From: JADJDM01 sp044352985 | GTDB taxonomy: Bacteria; Bacteroidota; Bacteroidia; B-17B0; Aurantibacillaceae | DNA: 64,000 bases | NCBI GenBank assembly: GCA_044352985.1 | Contig: JBILCU010000004.1 | Coordinates: forward strand, 124,001 to 188,000 | Direction of reading: 5' to 3' | In this document: positions 53,586 to 63,084 of the stretch, in pieces | How positions within the stretch are numbered: position 1 is the first letter of the stretch | How the letters are laid out: every line of letters starts with the position of its first letter | Notes under the pieces: generated by a model | Databases searched by the model: none | Told to the model about the DNA's origin: nothing | What the model saw: only the letters and a program-made list of their open reading frames with translations | Program-made: the position numbers and the translations under genes

Positions 53586-54887
53586 ATGATTTTTGAAGTA
53601 ACCGGGGGTAAACAATTAAAAGGAGACATCATTCCTCAAGGTGCAAAAAATGAAGCTTTGCAAGTAATTTGTGCCGTATTATTAACCAAAGAAAAAGTTG
53701 TTATTGGCAACATTCCTGAAATTGTTGATATTCTTAAGTTGATTGATTTATTAAAGGAATTAGGAGTAAAAGTAGAAAAGTCTGGTCACGAAGAATATAC
53801 CTTCCAGGCAGATGATGTAAATGTAGATTACCTAATTTCTCCTGAATTTAAAAAGAAAGGTGGAAGCTTAAGAGGTTCCATTATGATTGTTGGGCCTTTA
53901 TTAGCACGTTTCGGAAGAGGTTACATGCCTAAACCAGGTGGTGATAAAATTGGAAGAAGAAGAGTGGATACTCATTTCATAGGATTTGAAAATTTAGGTG
54001 CAACATTTAACTACGATACTGAAAACGAATTTTTTAAGGTAGAAGCTACAAAGCTTAAAGGAGCTTACATGTTGTTGGATGAAGCTTCTGTTACCGGTAC
54101 TGCAAACATTGTTATGGCGGCGGTATTAGCAGAAGGCATAACCACCATTTACAATGCTGCTTGCGAACCCTATTTGCAACAGTTGTGTAAAATGCTGAAC
54201 CGAATGGGTGCAAAGATTTCCGGAATTGGTTCAAATTTATTAAGTATTGAAGGAGTAAGTTCGTTAAACGGAACAACACATCGTTTGTTGCCTGATATGA
54301 TTGAGATTGGTTCTTTCATTGGATTAGCAGCCGTAACACAATCGGAGATTAATATTAAAAATGTTTCCTATAACGATTTAGGAATAATACCAAATGTATT
54401 TCAACGTTTGGGCATTCAAATGGAATTGAGAGGCGATGATTTATTTATTCCTGCTCAGGAACATTATGAAATTGACACATTCATTGATGGTTCCATATTA
54501 ACCATAGCAGATGCACCATGGCCTGGCTTTACTCCAGATTTAATCAGTATCATTTTAGTAACTGCTGTTCAGGCAAGAGGCAATGTACTCATTCATCAAA
54601 AAATGTTCGAAAGCAGATTGTTTTTTGTAGATAAATTAATCGATATGGGAGCAAAAATTATTTTGTCTGATCCGCATCGTGCAGTTGTAATGGGACTTGA
54701 TCGTAAAAATCAGTTACGCGCCATTCAAATGGCATCGCCTGATATTAGAGCAGGTGTATCTTTGTTGATTGCTGCATTATCTGCTAAGGGTAAAAGTACT
54801 ATTTTTAATATTACTCAAATCGACAGAGGTTATCAGCACATTGATAAACGTTTAAATGCAATTGGTGCTGAAATCGTAAGAAAATGA
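53586..54887 (+). CDS. murA: UDP-GlcNAc 1-carboxyvinyltransferase, Asp-type
   Basis: 433 residues, EPSP-synthase fold. First committed step of peptidoglycan synthesis, adding enolpyruvate to UDP-GlcNAc. The active-site loop reads KPGGDKIGRRRVDTHFIGF; the residue equivalent to Cys115 of the E. coli enzyme is Asp120 (codon at 53943-53945). Other motifs: GAKNEALQ, GSLRGSIMIVGPLLARFG and DIRAGVSLLIAAL. Asp at this position is known to confer fosfomycin insensitivity. The stop overlaps the tlpA-like start by 4 bases. Confidence 0.97.
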   Translation: MIFEVTGGKQLKGDIIPQGAKNEALQVICAVLLTKEKVVIGNIPEIVDILKLIDLLKELGVKVEKSGHEEYTFQADDVNVDYLISPEFKKKGGSLRGSIMIVGPLLARFGRGYMPKPGGDKIGRRRVDTHFIGFENLGATFNYDTENEFFKVEATKLKGAYMLLDEASVTGTANIVMAAVLAEGITTIYNAACEPYLQQLCKMLNRMGAKISGIGSNLLSIEGVSSLNGTTHRLLPDMIEIGSFIGLAAVTQSEINIKNVSYNDLGIIPNVFQRLGIQMELRGDDLFIPAQEHYEIDTFIDGSILTIADAPWPGFTPDLISIILVTAVQARGNVLIHQKMFESRLFFVDKLIDMGAKIILSDPHRAVVMGLDRKNQLRAIQMASPDIRAGVSLLIAALSAKGKSTIFNITQIDRGYQHIDKRLNAIGAEIVRK

Positions 54888-55438
54888 AAATTATCTTAAT
54901 AGTAGTTATTGCAATACTTACGCTAAATTCTTGCAAATCAAATAAACAAGGAGTTAAGGAAAACTTCAATGCCCCGGATAGTATTCCAATAGGATTAAGA
55001 ATTGGGCAACGTGCTCCTGAAATTTCATTTAAAAATCCAAATGATTCTATCATCAATTTATCTTCCTTAAAAGGTTATTATGTATTGATTGATTTTTGGG
55101 CAAGTTGGTGTGGTCCATGCAGAATGGAAAACCCCAATGTGGTAAGGTCGAACCAAAAATTTAAAGATGCCAAATTTAAATTCGGAAAAGGTTATCGTGT
55201 TTTTAATGTGTCGCTTGATGCAAACAAAGATGCATGGAAAAAAGCCATAGAAAAAGACCAGCTCAACTGGCCCTATCACGTAAGCGATTTAAAAAGCTGG
55301 GATTCTGAAGCTGCAGCAAAATATATGGTTAATTCCATTCCTACTAACTGGTTAATTGACCCAAGAGGTATAATCATTGCCAGGAATCTAAGAGGTCCCA
55401 ACCTTGATTTAGAGTTGGATAAATTAATTACTCCTTAA
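54884..55438 (+). CDS. TlpA/ResA-type thioredoxin-like lipoprotein
   Basis: 184 residues. Type II signal peptide with LNSC lipobox (about Cys17). Thioredoxin fold with DFWASWCGPCRMENPNV active site (CxxC) and a late IPTNWLIDPRGIIIARN with the cis-Pro region. Envelope reductant or disulphide-exchange protein, targets unknown. ATG overlaps the murA stop (ATGA). Converges with the SpoIID-like gene, the two overlapping by 11 bases. Confidence 0.92.
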   Translation: MKIILIVVIAILTLNSCKSNKQGVKENFNAPDSIPIGLRIGQRAPEISFKNPNDSIINLSSLKGYYVLIDFWASWCGPCRMENPNVVRSNQKFKDAKFKFGKGYRVFNVSLDANKDAWKKAIEKDQLNWPYHVSDLKSWDSEAAAKYMVNSIPTNWLIDPRGIIIARNLRGPNLDLELDKLITP

Positions 55439-56615
55439 AAAAGTGCAATTCCCTTAAATGAATGATGTGGATGTTTTGGTAATAAAAATTCAGTACTTGT
55501 TTGTAGTCGTAACCTGATTTTGTCATATTTATAGCTCCTTCTTGGCACATGCCAATTCCATGACCAAAACCTCTTCCATTTAACGTTATTGTGTTTCCAT
55601 CTTCACTTAATTCAACCGAAAAAAAAGTGGATTTCAATCTTAAATCTGTTCTTATGTTTTTTAGTGGAATTTTAAAGTTGTCATATATTAAATTTACTTT
55701 TCTGCTTTCTTGTTTGAAATGTAATGCGACGTCTTTTGCCTCTTGATTATTAATTGGGTATTTGTATTTTGATTTGAGGTAATTTAACCATTCGTCAACA
55801 GGCATTTTCTTTTGCCAAAAGGCATTAGGCATTTTTAAGCTGAACGTATCTAAAACAGATTTTAAATATGTTGTTGATGCGCCCCACACATCTTCTGAGT
55901 TGGCTGTTTGTCCGCCACTATTTGAGTGAAAAGCGGCAGTAATTAATTGTAAATCCTGATCAACAACAACTTCTCCTTTTGTTGAATAAACAGCATCTAA
56001 AATTTGTTTTTGGGTAGATTTACCGTGAAATGCCTGGCAGTGAACCTGGTCACATAAGTTAAACCCTTCTGGTTGATGCTTGTATAAATGAGCTAAAGCA
56101 TACGTACGCGCCAACACAGATTGAACTTTATAAAATTCAATTCCGGCTGATTTTCCAGCTTCAGCCTCTGAAACACCGGATATGTAATTATCAATATAAG
56201 TGTTGTTGATTAATTTTAAACCTTCGTTTTCAATAATTGATAATAATAATTCATCGTCATAAAAACGTGCTTTTCGGTCGGGGTTTAACAGTTTAATTTT
56301 AATACACTTTTCTTCATCTGTAGAAATGATGTTGATGGATTTAAATTTGCCCAAATCATTTTCAAATGCCTTTAATTCAATTTCATTGTTAACTAATGTT
56401 GCTTTTATTACCGATGATTCATTTAAATCGATGATTTTATTCCCATCTGCAATTAATTGATAAGTTCCTTTTTGAGGGGCAATTAAAATTGAATTTATTT
56501 TTGTTTGTGCGAAAATCCGAACAGCAACCTGTTCATCAAAAGGTTTTTCTTGCGCATTGCTTTTGTTAATGGTTAAAAGCAATAAAAAACTTAAAATATA
56601 AAGTATGTTTTTCAA
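55428..56615 (-). CDS. SpoIID/LytB-domain protein
   Basis: 395 residues. Signal peptide of about 21 residues (LLLLTINKSNAQ). The SpoIID domain (about 150-385) shows ISGVSEAEAGKSAGIEFYKV, ARTYALAHL, CQAFHG, AFHSNSGGQTANSEDVW and GRGFGHGIGMCQEGA. SpoIID proteins are lytic transglycosylases acting on denuded peptidoglycan; here a non-sporulating relative. Starts with TTG at 56615, which puts the signal peptide at the N-terminus. Last gene of a surE-DUF-lpxB-spoIID operon. Confidence 0.92.
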   Translation of the reverse strand: MKNILYILSFLLLLTINKSNAQEKPFDEQVAVRIFAQTKINSILIAPQKGTYQLIADGNKIIDLNESSVIKATLVNNEIELKAFENDLGKFKSINIISTDEEKCIKIKLLNPDRKARFYDDELLLSIIENEGLKLINNTYIDNYISGVSEAEAGKSAGIEFYKVQSVLARTYALAHLYKHQPEGFNLCDQVHCQAFHGKSTQKQILDAVYSTKGEVVVDQDLQLITAAFHSNSGGQTANSEDVWGASTTYLKSVLDTFSLKMPNAFWQKKMPVDEWLNYLKSKYKYPINNQEAKDVALHFKQESRKVNLIYDNFKIPLKNIRTDLRLKSTFFSVELSEDGNTITLNGRGFGHGIGMCQEGAINMTKSGYDYKQVLNFYYQNIHIIHLRELHFFKE

Positions 56616-56621
56616 AATGAA

Positions 56622-57746
56622 TTAGTTTGTTTTTAAATAATCAATCAACTTTTGGGCAATTCTTTTTGATGCTCCTGAACCTCCTAATACATTTTTTAAT
56701 TCTTCAAAATCATGAATCATTTTTTCTCGTTGGGTAGTTTGACGGGCAATTTGACTTAATTCATTTTTTAACTTTTCTTCATTCATTTCGTCCTGAATTA
56801 ATTCTATAATCATCGATTTATCCATAATTAAATTTGGCAATGAAATGTATTTAACTTTTGCCACTTTTTTTGCTATCCAAATGGAAATTGGATTTCCTTT
56901 GTAGCAACACACTTCTGGTAAACCAAATAAAGCAGCCTCTAACGTTGATGTTCCTGATTTAATTATACCTGCATGTGCATGAAATAATAAATCATAGGTT
57001 TTACCACTAAGCATTTTTACTTGTTGATTACCTAAAATTGAATTATAAAATTCAATTGGTAAATTTGGTGCTGCGGCTACAACAAATTCATATTCCGGGA
57101 AATATTTTTGTTGTTTTATCATTTCAGGCAAAAGCAATTTAATTTCTTGTTTTCTACTTCCGGGCAAACAAGCAATTATTTTTTTTCCACTTAATTGATT
57201 ATCGATTATAAATTTTTCACGAGTAGGAATTTTCAGTTTTACTTTTTCAATTTCATCAATTAAGGGATGACCTTCATAATCAATATCGCATTGGTGTTTT
57301 TTGTAAAAATCTTTTTCAAAGGGAAGTATAGCAAATAATTTATCTACCGACTTTTTAATGATTTCTACGCGTGATTCTTTCCATGCCCAAACACTTGGAG
57401 AAATGTAATAAAACACCTTTAATCCTTTACTTTTAGCATATTCGGAAATTCTTAAATTAAAACCGGGATAATCAACTAAAATTAAGGCGTCGGGTTGGTA
57501 GGCAATTAGATCTTTTTTGCAAAAATTTAAGTTTTTTGAAATTGTTCTGATATTTAACAATACTTCAACAAAACCCATAAAGGCTAACTCTCTAATGTGT
57601 TTAATAACATTTCCGCCTTCTGCTAACATTCTATCTCCACCCCAGCATCTGAATTCAGCGTCTGTATCAAGTAGCTTTATTTCATGCATTAAATTGGCTG
57701 CATGCATATCTCCTGATGCTTCTCCTGCTATAACGTAATATTTCAA
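56622..57746 (-). CDS. lpxB: Lipid-A-disaccharide synthase
   Basis: 374 residues, GT19. Starts KYYVIAGEASGDMHAANLM, with the conserved glycine-rich loop, then CWGGDRMLAEGG, YYISPSVWAWKESRVE and the C-terminal IIKSGTSTLEAALFGLP. It joins lipid X and UDP-diacylglucosamine to make lipid A disaccharide. TTG start at 57746 (TTG AAA TAT TAC); ATT precedes it. 11 bases after the small membrane protein gene and 6 bases before spoIID-like gene. Confidence 0.96.
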   Translation of the reverse strand: MKYYVIAGEASGDMHAANLMHEIKLLDTDAEFRCWGGDRMLAEGGNVIKHIRELAFMGFVEVLLNIRTISKNLNFCKKDLIAYQPDALILVDYPGFNLRISEYAKSKGLKVFYYISPSVWAWKESRVEIIKKSVDKLFAILPFEKDFYKKHQCDIDYEGHPLIDEIEKVKLKIPTREKFIIDNQLSGKKIIACLPGSRKQEIKLLLPEMIKQQKYFPEYEFVVAAAPNLPIEFYNSILGNQQVKMLSGKTYDLLFHAHAGIIKSGTSTLEAALFGLPEVCCYKGNPISIWIAKKVAKVKYISLPNLIMDKSMIIELIQDEMNEEKLKNELSQIARQTTQREKMIHDFEELKNVLGGSGASKRIAQKLIDYLKTN

Positions 57747-57757
57747 AATGAATAAAA

Positions 57758-58111
57758 TTAAAACATGGTTTCTTCAACAACTATTTTTAAATACATAATT
57801 AAGAAGCCGTAAAGTATGGTTGCAAAAACTGCTCCTCTCGCACTTCTAAATTTTTCAGCATTTAAAAACAAATAAAATAGACCAAGATTAGGAATTACAC
57901 ACAAACTAATTACCGGTGCCAATACTTTACCTTTAAGTAAATAAAGGAAAAACATAGGAATTAGCGGCATAAAACTATAAGAATATAACCAATAACCAAA
58001 TAAAAATAAAGATGGAACAAAAATTCCTAAACCAAATCCTAACCAGTAATTATTTAATTTTTTTGATTTAATGCCTTTAACTTCTAAAATGGCTTTTTCC
58101 AAATCTTCCAT
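57758..58111 (-). CDS. Small membrane protein between surE and lpxB
   Basis: 117 residues; an N-terminal charged helix and about three or four membrane segments (for example LGIFVPSLFLFGYWLYSYSF and GAVFATILYGFLIMYLKIV). No family recognised. Its ATG overlaps the surE stop by one base (TAATG), so translation is coupled. Envelope function inferred only from neighbours. Confidence 0.8.
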   Translation of the reverse strand: MEDLEKAILEVKGIKSKKLNNYWLGFGLGIFVPSLFLFGYWLYSYSFMPLIPMFFLYLLKGKVLAPVISLCVIPNLGLFYLFLNAEKFRSARGAVFATILYGFLIMYLKIVVEETMF

Positions 58112-58881
58112 TAAGATAAGTTTTTCGAAAGTTTTTTAATAACATCATAAGCAGTCATGTCAGCATGAGTAGGAACAACGCTTATGTATCCTTTTTCAAC
58201 AGCCCAAACATCAGTGTCTTTTGCGCCTTTTTCTAAATTTTTAAATTCACCGGTAAGCCAATAATAAGGTCTTCCGTATGGATCTTTACGTTCATCAAAT
58301 TTTTCTTCCCACAACGCATTGGCTTGTCGGCATACTTTTATGCCTTTTATTAATTCTGCCGGCATTTTAGGAATATTTACATTTAAACAAATTCCTTTTG
58401 GTAATTTATTTTGAATTACTTCAGCTATTATTTTTTCTACAAATGATTTTGAGGATTCAAAATCCGCTTCATAAGCATAATCGCACAAAGAAAACCCGAT
58501 TGAAGGTATTCCCTCAACAGCTCCTTCGATAGCTGCACTCATGGTTCCCGAATAAATTACATTGATGGATAAATTAGATCCATGGTTTATTCCTGATAAA
58601 ATAATATCCGGTTTTCTTTTCATGAATTGATTGATTGCAATTTTTACGCAATCAACCGGAGTTCCACTGCAACTGAATTCGTTTTCTATGTTATGATGAT
58701 TTGTTTTTTGCACACGAAGCGAAGAGTTTATGGTGATGGCATGTCCCATTCCACTTTGAGGTTTATCAGGCGCAACAACAAAAACTGAACCCATGTTTTT
58801 AGCAATGCTGACTAATTGTTTAATTCCGGGAGCAGTAATTCCGTCATCATTAGTAACTAATATCAGTGGTTTTTTTTTCAT
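58111..58881 (-). CDS. surE: 5'/3'-nucleotidase SurE
   Basis: 256 residues from the ATG at 58881. The acidic metal site VTNDDGITAPGI (with two Asp) is at the N-terminus, then APDKPQSGMGHAIT, SGTPVDCVKIA, SGINHGSNLSINVIYSGTMS and VPTHADMTAYD. Dephosphorylates nucleoside monophosphates. An upstream in-frame TTG (58917) is less likely because the beta-strand should begin right after MKKK. First gene of the operon. Confidence 0.95.
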   Translation of the reverse strand: MKKKPLILVTNDDGITAPGIKQLVSIAKNMGSVFVVAPDKPQSGMGHAITINSSLRVQKTNHHNIENEFSCSGTPVDCVKIAINQFMKRKPDIILSGINHGSNLSINVIYSGTMSAAIEGAVEGIPSIGFSLCDYAYEADFESSKSFVEKIIAEVIQNKLPKGICLNVNIPKMPAELIKGIKVCRQANALWEEKFDERKDPYGRPYYWLTGEFKNLEKGAKDTDVWAVEKGYISVVPTHADMTAYDVIKKLSKNLS

Positions 58882-58919
58882 ATGTAGATATTTATTTTTT
58901 TTAGTTGCAATATGCAATT

Positions 58920-58960
58920 ATCATGTTTAGTCATTCATTATTTAATGGTTTAAACATGAT
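58920..58960. repeat. Inverted repeat between surE and lpdA
   Basis: ATCATGTTTA (58920-58929) and TAAACATGAT (58951-58960) are exact complements separated by 21 bases in the 260-base divergent gap 58882-59141. Candidate operator; nothing else is seen in the gap. Confidence 0.4.
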
Positions 58961-59141
58961 TAATTCAACTCTCGAAATTAATTTTTTTTGCCTTTTATTT
59001 TGGATTAGTTTTCATCAATGGATTAACAGAATTGTATTTAGTTAAACTAAATCATTTATAATTTATACCATTTAAAAAACCTATTTTATATTCGGATTAA
59101 AGAAAATATCTTATTTTAGTCGCTTAAATTTTATAAAAATC

Positions 59142-60530
59142 ATGAACTACGATGTAATTGTTATAGGAAGTGGACCTGGTGGTTATGTAACTGCTATTCG
59201 TGCTTCTCAATTAGGCTTTAAAGTTGCCGTTATTGAAAAAGAAAGTTTAGGTGGTGTTTGTTTAAATTGGGGCTGTATTCCAACAAAAGCTTTATTAAAA
59301 AGTGCTCAGGTATTTGAGTATTTAAATCATGCGAAAGAATATGGATTATCAGCAGATGGTGTTAAAGCTGATTTTAGTGCTGTTGTAAAACGCAGTCGTG
59401 ATGTTGCAGAAGGAATGAGTAAAGGTGTTCAGTTCTTGATGAAAAAAAATAAAATTGAAGTCATTATAGGAACCGCTAAGGTTAAACCGGGAAAAAAAGT
59501 AGAAGTAAAAGCAGCTGATGGAAAAGTTAGTACCATTGAAGCAAAGCATATTATAATCGCAACTGGTGCTCGTTCTCGTCAATTGCCTAATCTACCTCAA
59601 GATGGTAAAAAAATTATCGGTTACCGCGATGCAATGGTTTTACCAAAACAACCTAAATCATTAGTAGTTGTAGGTTCTGGTGCAATTGGAGTTGAATTTG
59701 CCTATTTCTATGCAACAATGGGTACCAAAGTTACCATTGTAGAATTTATGCCAAATATTGTTCCTGTTGAAGATGAAGATGTATCTAAACAATTGGAGCG
59801 CTCTTTCAAAAAAGTAGGTATTGAAGTAATGACTGAATCTAGCGTTGAAAGTGTTGATACCAGTGGCGCTGAGTGTAAGGTAAAAATTAAAACCAAATCA
59901 GGTGAGAAAGTAATTGATGCGGAAATCGTTCTTTCTGCAGTTGGAATTGCTTCAAACATTGAAGGAATTGGTTTAGAAGAAGTAGGAATTGCAACCGATA
60001 AAGGAAAAATTTTAACCGATAAATTTTATCAAACAAATGTTCCGGGTTACTATGCAATTGGTGATGTAGTAGGAGGGCAGGCATTGGCACACGTAGCGAG
60101 TGCCGAAGGTATTACCTGTGTTGAAAAAATTGCAGGCTTGCATGCAGAACCAATCGATTACAATAATATTCCTGGTTGCACGTATTGCCAACCTGAAATT
60201 GCCTCTGTAGGATATACTGAAAAGAAAGCAAAAGAAGCGGGTTACGAAATAAAAGTGGGCAAATTTCCATTTTCTGCAAGTGGAAAAGCTAAAGCTGCCG
60301 GAGCTAGCGATGGTTTTGTAAAAGTGATTTATGATGCTAAATATGGTGAGTTACTAGGAGCGCATTTAATTGGTGCCAACGTAACAGAAATGATTGCAGA
60401 ATTAGTTGCTGCTCGTAAGTTGGAAACAACAGGGCATGAAATTTTAAAAGCTGTTCATCCTCATCCAACAATGAGTGAAGCTATTATGGAGGCTACTGCT
60501 GCAGCCTACGGTGAAGTAATTCACATGTAA
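59142..60530 (+). CDS. lpdA: Dihydrolipoyl dehydrogenase
   Basis: 462 residues, a pyridine nucleotide-disulphide oxidoreductase. FAD motif VIVIGSGPGGYVTAIRASQL; redox pair Cys40/Cys45 in GGVCLNWGCIPTK; NAD site VVGSGAIGVEFAYFYATMG; C-terminal His-Glu in AVHPHPTMSEAIMEA. E3 subunit of pyruvate and 2-oxoglutarate dehydrogenases and possibly the glycine-cleavage system. Other subunits are not in the window. Ends at a strong terminator. Confidence 0.97.
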   Translation: MNYDVIVIGSGPGGYVTAIRASQLGFKVAVIEKESLGGVCLNWGCIPTKALLKSAQVFEYLNHAKEYGLSADGVKADFSAVVKRSRDVAEGMSKGVQFLMKKNKIEVIIGTAKVKPGKKVEVKAADGKVSTIEAKHIIIATGARSRQLPNLPQDGKKIIGYRDAMVLPKQPKSLVVVGSGAIGVEFAYFYATMGTKVTIVEFMPNIVPVEDEDVSKQLERSFKKVGIEVMTESSVESVDTSGAECKVKIKTKSGEKVIDAEIVLSAVGIASNIEGIGLEEVGIATDKGKILTDKFYQTNVPGYYAIGDVVGGQALAHVASAEGITCVEKIAGLHAEPIDYNNIPGCTYCQPEIASVGYTEKKAKEAGYEIKVGKFPFSASGKAKAAGASDGFVKVIYDAKYGELLGAHLIGANVTEMIAELVAARKLETTGHEILKAVHPHPTMSEAIMEATAAAYGEVIHM

Positions 60531-60550
60531 TTTTTCAAATACAATATTTT

Positions 60551-60582
60551 AAAAAGGTGAAAACAAGTGTTTTCACCTTTTT
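60551..60582 (+). terminator. Terminator after lpdA
   Basis: A 14-base perfect stem (60551-60564 with 60569-60582), loop AAGT, followed by further T. Confidence 0.88.
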
Positions 60583-60681
60583 TGTTTTACTATTTAATGT
60601 GCTTATGAATTTTGAATAAGGCAAAAGCAATTTATTTTTTAAATTTTATTATTTGTTGCATCTTTGCGCAAAATTTAAGCA

Positions 60682-61881
60682 ATGCCAAAAATTTCTCAAA
60701 AAGCAATGAATATGCCTGCATCACCAATTCGTAAATTGGTTCCTTATGCAGATGCAGCAAAAAAGAAAGGAATTAAAATTTATCACTTAAACATTGGTCA
60801 GCCGGATATTGAAACGCCTGAGGTGATGATGAATGCCATTAAATCAACTACTATAAAAGTTGTTGAATACAGTCATAGTGCGGGTAATGAAAGTTACCGA
60901 ATTAAATTGTCAAACTACTATCAAAAATTTAAAATAAATGTTTCTGCAAATGATATCATGATTACCAACGGAGGATCAGAAGCTCTATCATTTGCATTCA
61001 TGACTTGTTTTGAGAAAGGTGACGAAGTAATTATTCCTGAGCCTTTTTACGCAAACTACAATGGATTTGCAACAGCTGCAGATGTTACTATTAAGCCAAT
61101 TAAAAGTACTATTGAAACAGGATTTGCTTTACCTGCAATCAGTGAATTTGAAAAAATCATCACTCCTAAAACAAAAGGAATCATGATTTGTAATCCTGGA
61201 AATCCAACTGGTTATTTATACAGTAAAGCAGAATTGGAACAACTAAGAGATTTGGTTAAGAAATACGATTTGTATTTGTTAAGTGATGAAGTTTATCGTG
61301 AATTTTGCTACGATGGCAAAGAGTATGTTTCTGTAATGCATTTGGATGGAATTGATAACAATGTGATTTTGTTAGATTCTATTTCAAAGCGATACAGTGC
61401 TTGTGGTGCTCGTATCGGCGCTTTAATTTCTAAAAACAAAGAATTTATGTCTGCTGCATTAAAATTTGCACAGGCAAGATTAAGTCCACCAACATTCGGA
61501 CAAATAGGAGCAGAGGCAGCTTTAGAAACACCTCAATCGTATTTTGATCAGGTTCAAAAAGAGTATGTGGCTAGAAGAAACTTTTTAGTAGAATCAATCA
61601 ATAAAATTCCTGGAGTTCTTTGCCCTAAACCAAGTGGCGCATTTTATTGTATTGCTCGATTACCAATTGATAATGCAGATAAATTTTGTCAATGGCTACT
61701 AGAAGATTTTTCTTACAATGGACAAACAGTAATGATGGCCCCTGCTACAGGTTTTTATTCAACACCGGGGGCAGGTCAAAACGAGGTGAGGTTGGCTTAT
61801 GTTTTAAATTTAGAAGATTTAAAAAACGCTATGGAATGCCTTGCTGAAGCTATTAAAGTTTATCCGGGTAAAACGAATTAA
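60682..61881 (+). CDS. Class I/II pyridoxal-phosphate aminotransferase
   Basis: 399 residues, fold type I. PLP lysine in LLDSISKRYSACGARIG; ITNGGSEALSFAF for cofactor binding; CNPGNPTGYLYSKAEL; YLLSDEVYREFCYDG with the conserved Asp/Tyr; C-terminal Arg in GQNEVRLAYV for carboxylate binding. Resembles AspC/aromatic aminotransferases. Substrate (aspartate, aromatic or alanine) is not decided. Confidence 0.9.
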   Translation: MPKISQKAMNMPASPIRKLVPYADAAKKKGIKIYHLNIGQPDIETPEVMMNAIKSTTIKVVEYSHSAGNESYRIKLSNYYQKFKINVSANDIMITNGGSEALSFAFMTCFEKGDEVIIPEPFYANYNGFATAADVTIKPIKSTIETGFALPAISEFEKIITPKTKGIMICNPGNPTGYLYSKAELEQLRDLVKKYDLYLLSDEVYREFCYDGKEYVSVMHLDGIDNNVILLDSISKRYSACGARIGALISKNKEFMSAALKFAQARLSPPTFGQIGAEAALETPQSYFDQVQKEYVARRNFLVESINKIPGVLCPKPSGAFYCIARLPIDNADKFCQWLLEDFSYNGQTVMMAPATGFYSTPGAGQNEVRLAYVLNLEDLKNAMECLAEAIKVYPGKTN

Positions 61882-61892
61882 TAACTGAAACA

Positions 61893-62954
61893 TCAGCTAT
61901 TTTTAACTGCTCTTTTTAATGTAAAAACAAATGTGGTTCCTACACCTGGCTGACTTGTAACGGTTATATGTTGGTCGTGGGCTTCAATAATGTGTTTTAC
62001 AATAGACAAGCCTAAACCTGTGCCACCTTGTTCTCTTGATCTACCTTTATCTATACGATAAAAGCGTTCAAAAAGTCGAGGCAAATGTTTTTCTTCTATA
62101 CCTATTCCGTCATCAGAAATCTCAATGATGGCGGTTTCATCAAATACTTTAAATTTTAATTTAGTAGTGCCATTATCTTTTCCGTATTTAATGGAGTTGG
62201 TAATTAGATTAGCAAAAACCTGACGAATTCTGAATTTATCTGCAATTACCTTCAATGATTTTTTAGATTCATCATCTAAAATAATTCTAATACTTCTTTT
62301 TCCAGAAGTTATTTCCAATTGTTGAATAACATCGTGAGCAAGTGAAACAATGTCAAATTTTTCCATATCTAACAAAAGTGAACCACTTTCAAGTTGAGAA
62401 ATCGTTTCTAAATCATCAATAATGTTAATCATTCTGTCAACACTTTTATCCGCTCTTTTCAAGTATTCCAAATTAATCGTTTCATCATATAATCCGCCAT
62501 CAATTAGCGTAGAAACATAACCTTGAATATTAAAAATTGGCGTTTTTAACTCATGTGAAACATTACCTAAATATTCTTTTCTATAATTTTCTAATTTGGT
62601 TAAATGTTCTACTTCTTTTTCTCTATCGCTGGCAATTTTTAAAATCTCTTGATTCAATTGTTCTATGGGATCTGCTGCATCGTAGGTGTAATCATAATTT
62701 TCGTCAGGTATTTTTTTTTCAGTAAACTGCTTTAGTTTCTGAACTGTATTTTCTATTCGTGAATAAATTATTTTCTGGTAAACAAAATAGAAAAACAAAA
62801 ATGAACAGGTAAAACAAATAAATAAATTAACCAACAACAACTCAATTGAAAGGTGAAGTGTGAATATAGAATTCAACAAATAAAGAATAATGGTAACAGT
62901 TATTGAAAATATTAAACAAGAAATTAAAAATATGGTATAGTTGCTTTTGTTCAT
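61893..62954 (-). CDS. Membrane-bound sensor histidine kinase (PhoR/WalK-like)
   Basis: 353 residues. Two membrane helices (about 7-27 and 38-60), a short HAMP-like linker, DHp helix with phospho-His in LGNVSHELKTPIFNIQGY, then the ATPase domain with N-box FANLITNSIKYG, G1 ISDDGIGIEE and G2 GTGLGLSIVKHI. There is almost no periplasmic sensor part, only a few residues between helices. No response regulator is next to it; the one at the left edge is 60 kb away. Predicted leader is about 0-1 bases (see promoter 62959-62966). Confidence 0.95.
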   Translation of the reverse strand: MNKSNYTIFLISCLIFSITVTIILYLLNSIFTLHLSIELLLVNLFICFTCSFLFFYFVYQKIIYSRIENTVQKLKQFTEKKIPDENYDYTYDAADPIEQLNQEILKIASDREKEVEHLTKLENYRKEYLGNVSHELKTPIFNIQGYVSTLIDGGLYDETINLEYLKRADKSVDRMINIIDDLETISQLESGSLLLDMEKFDIVSLAHDVIQQLEITSGKRSIRIILDDESKKSLKVIADKFRIRQVFANLITNSIKYGKDNGTTKLKFKVFDETAIIEISDDGIGIEEKHLPRLFERFYRIDKGRSREQGGTGLGLSIVKHIIEAHDQHITVTSQPGVGTTFVFTLKRAVKNS

Positions 62955-62958
62955 TTTA

Positions 62959-62966
62959 CAAATTTA
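62959..62966 (-). promoter_or_regulatory. -7 promoter element of the histidine kinase gene
   Basis: Minus-strand TAAATTTG ends 4 bases before the ATG at 62954, implying a leaderless or nearly leaderless message; no convincing -33 box. Confidence 0.35.
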
Positions 62967-63084
62967 GATTTTGTCAAGTAACTTAAATTACCTCAATGTT
63001 AAATATATTTCCAATTAGAATTGTTTTTACTTTTTTACAAATTTATTCGTTTAAAATATGAATATATGTTTTAGATTTGAATTT

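Noticed and set aside
55428..55438. Overlap of the tlpA-like and SpoIID-like genes as a frameshift
   Set aside because: It is an 11-base convergent overlap of two complete genes with intact ends.
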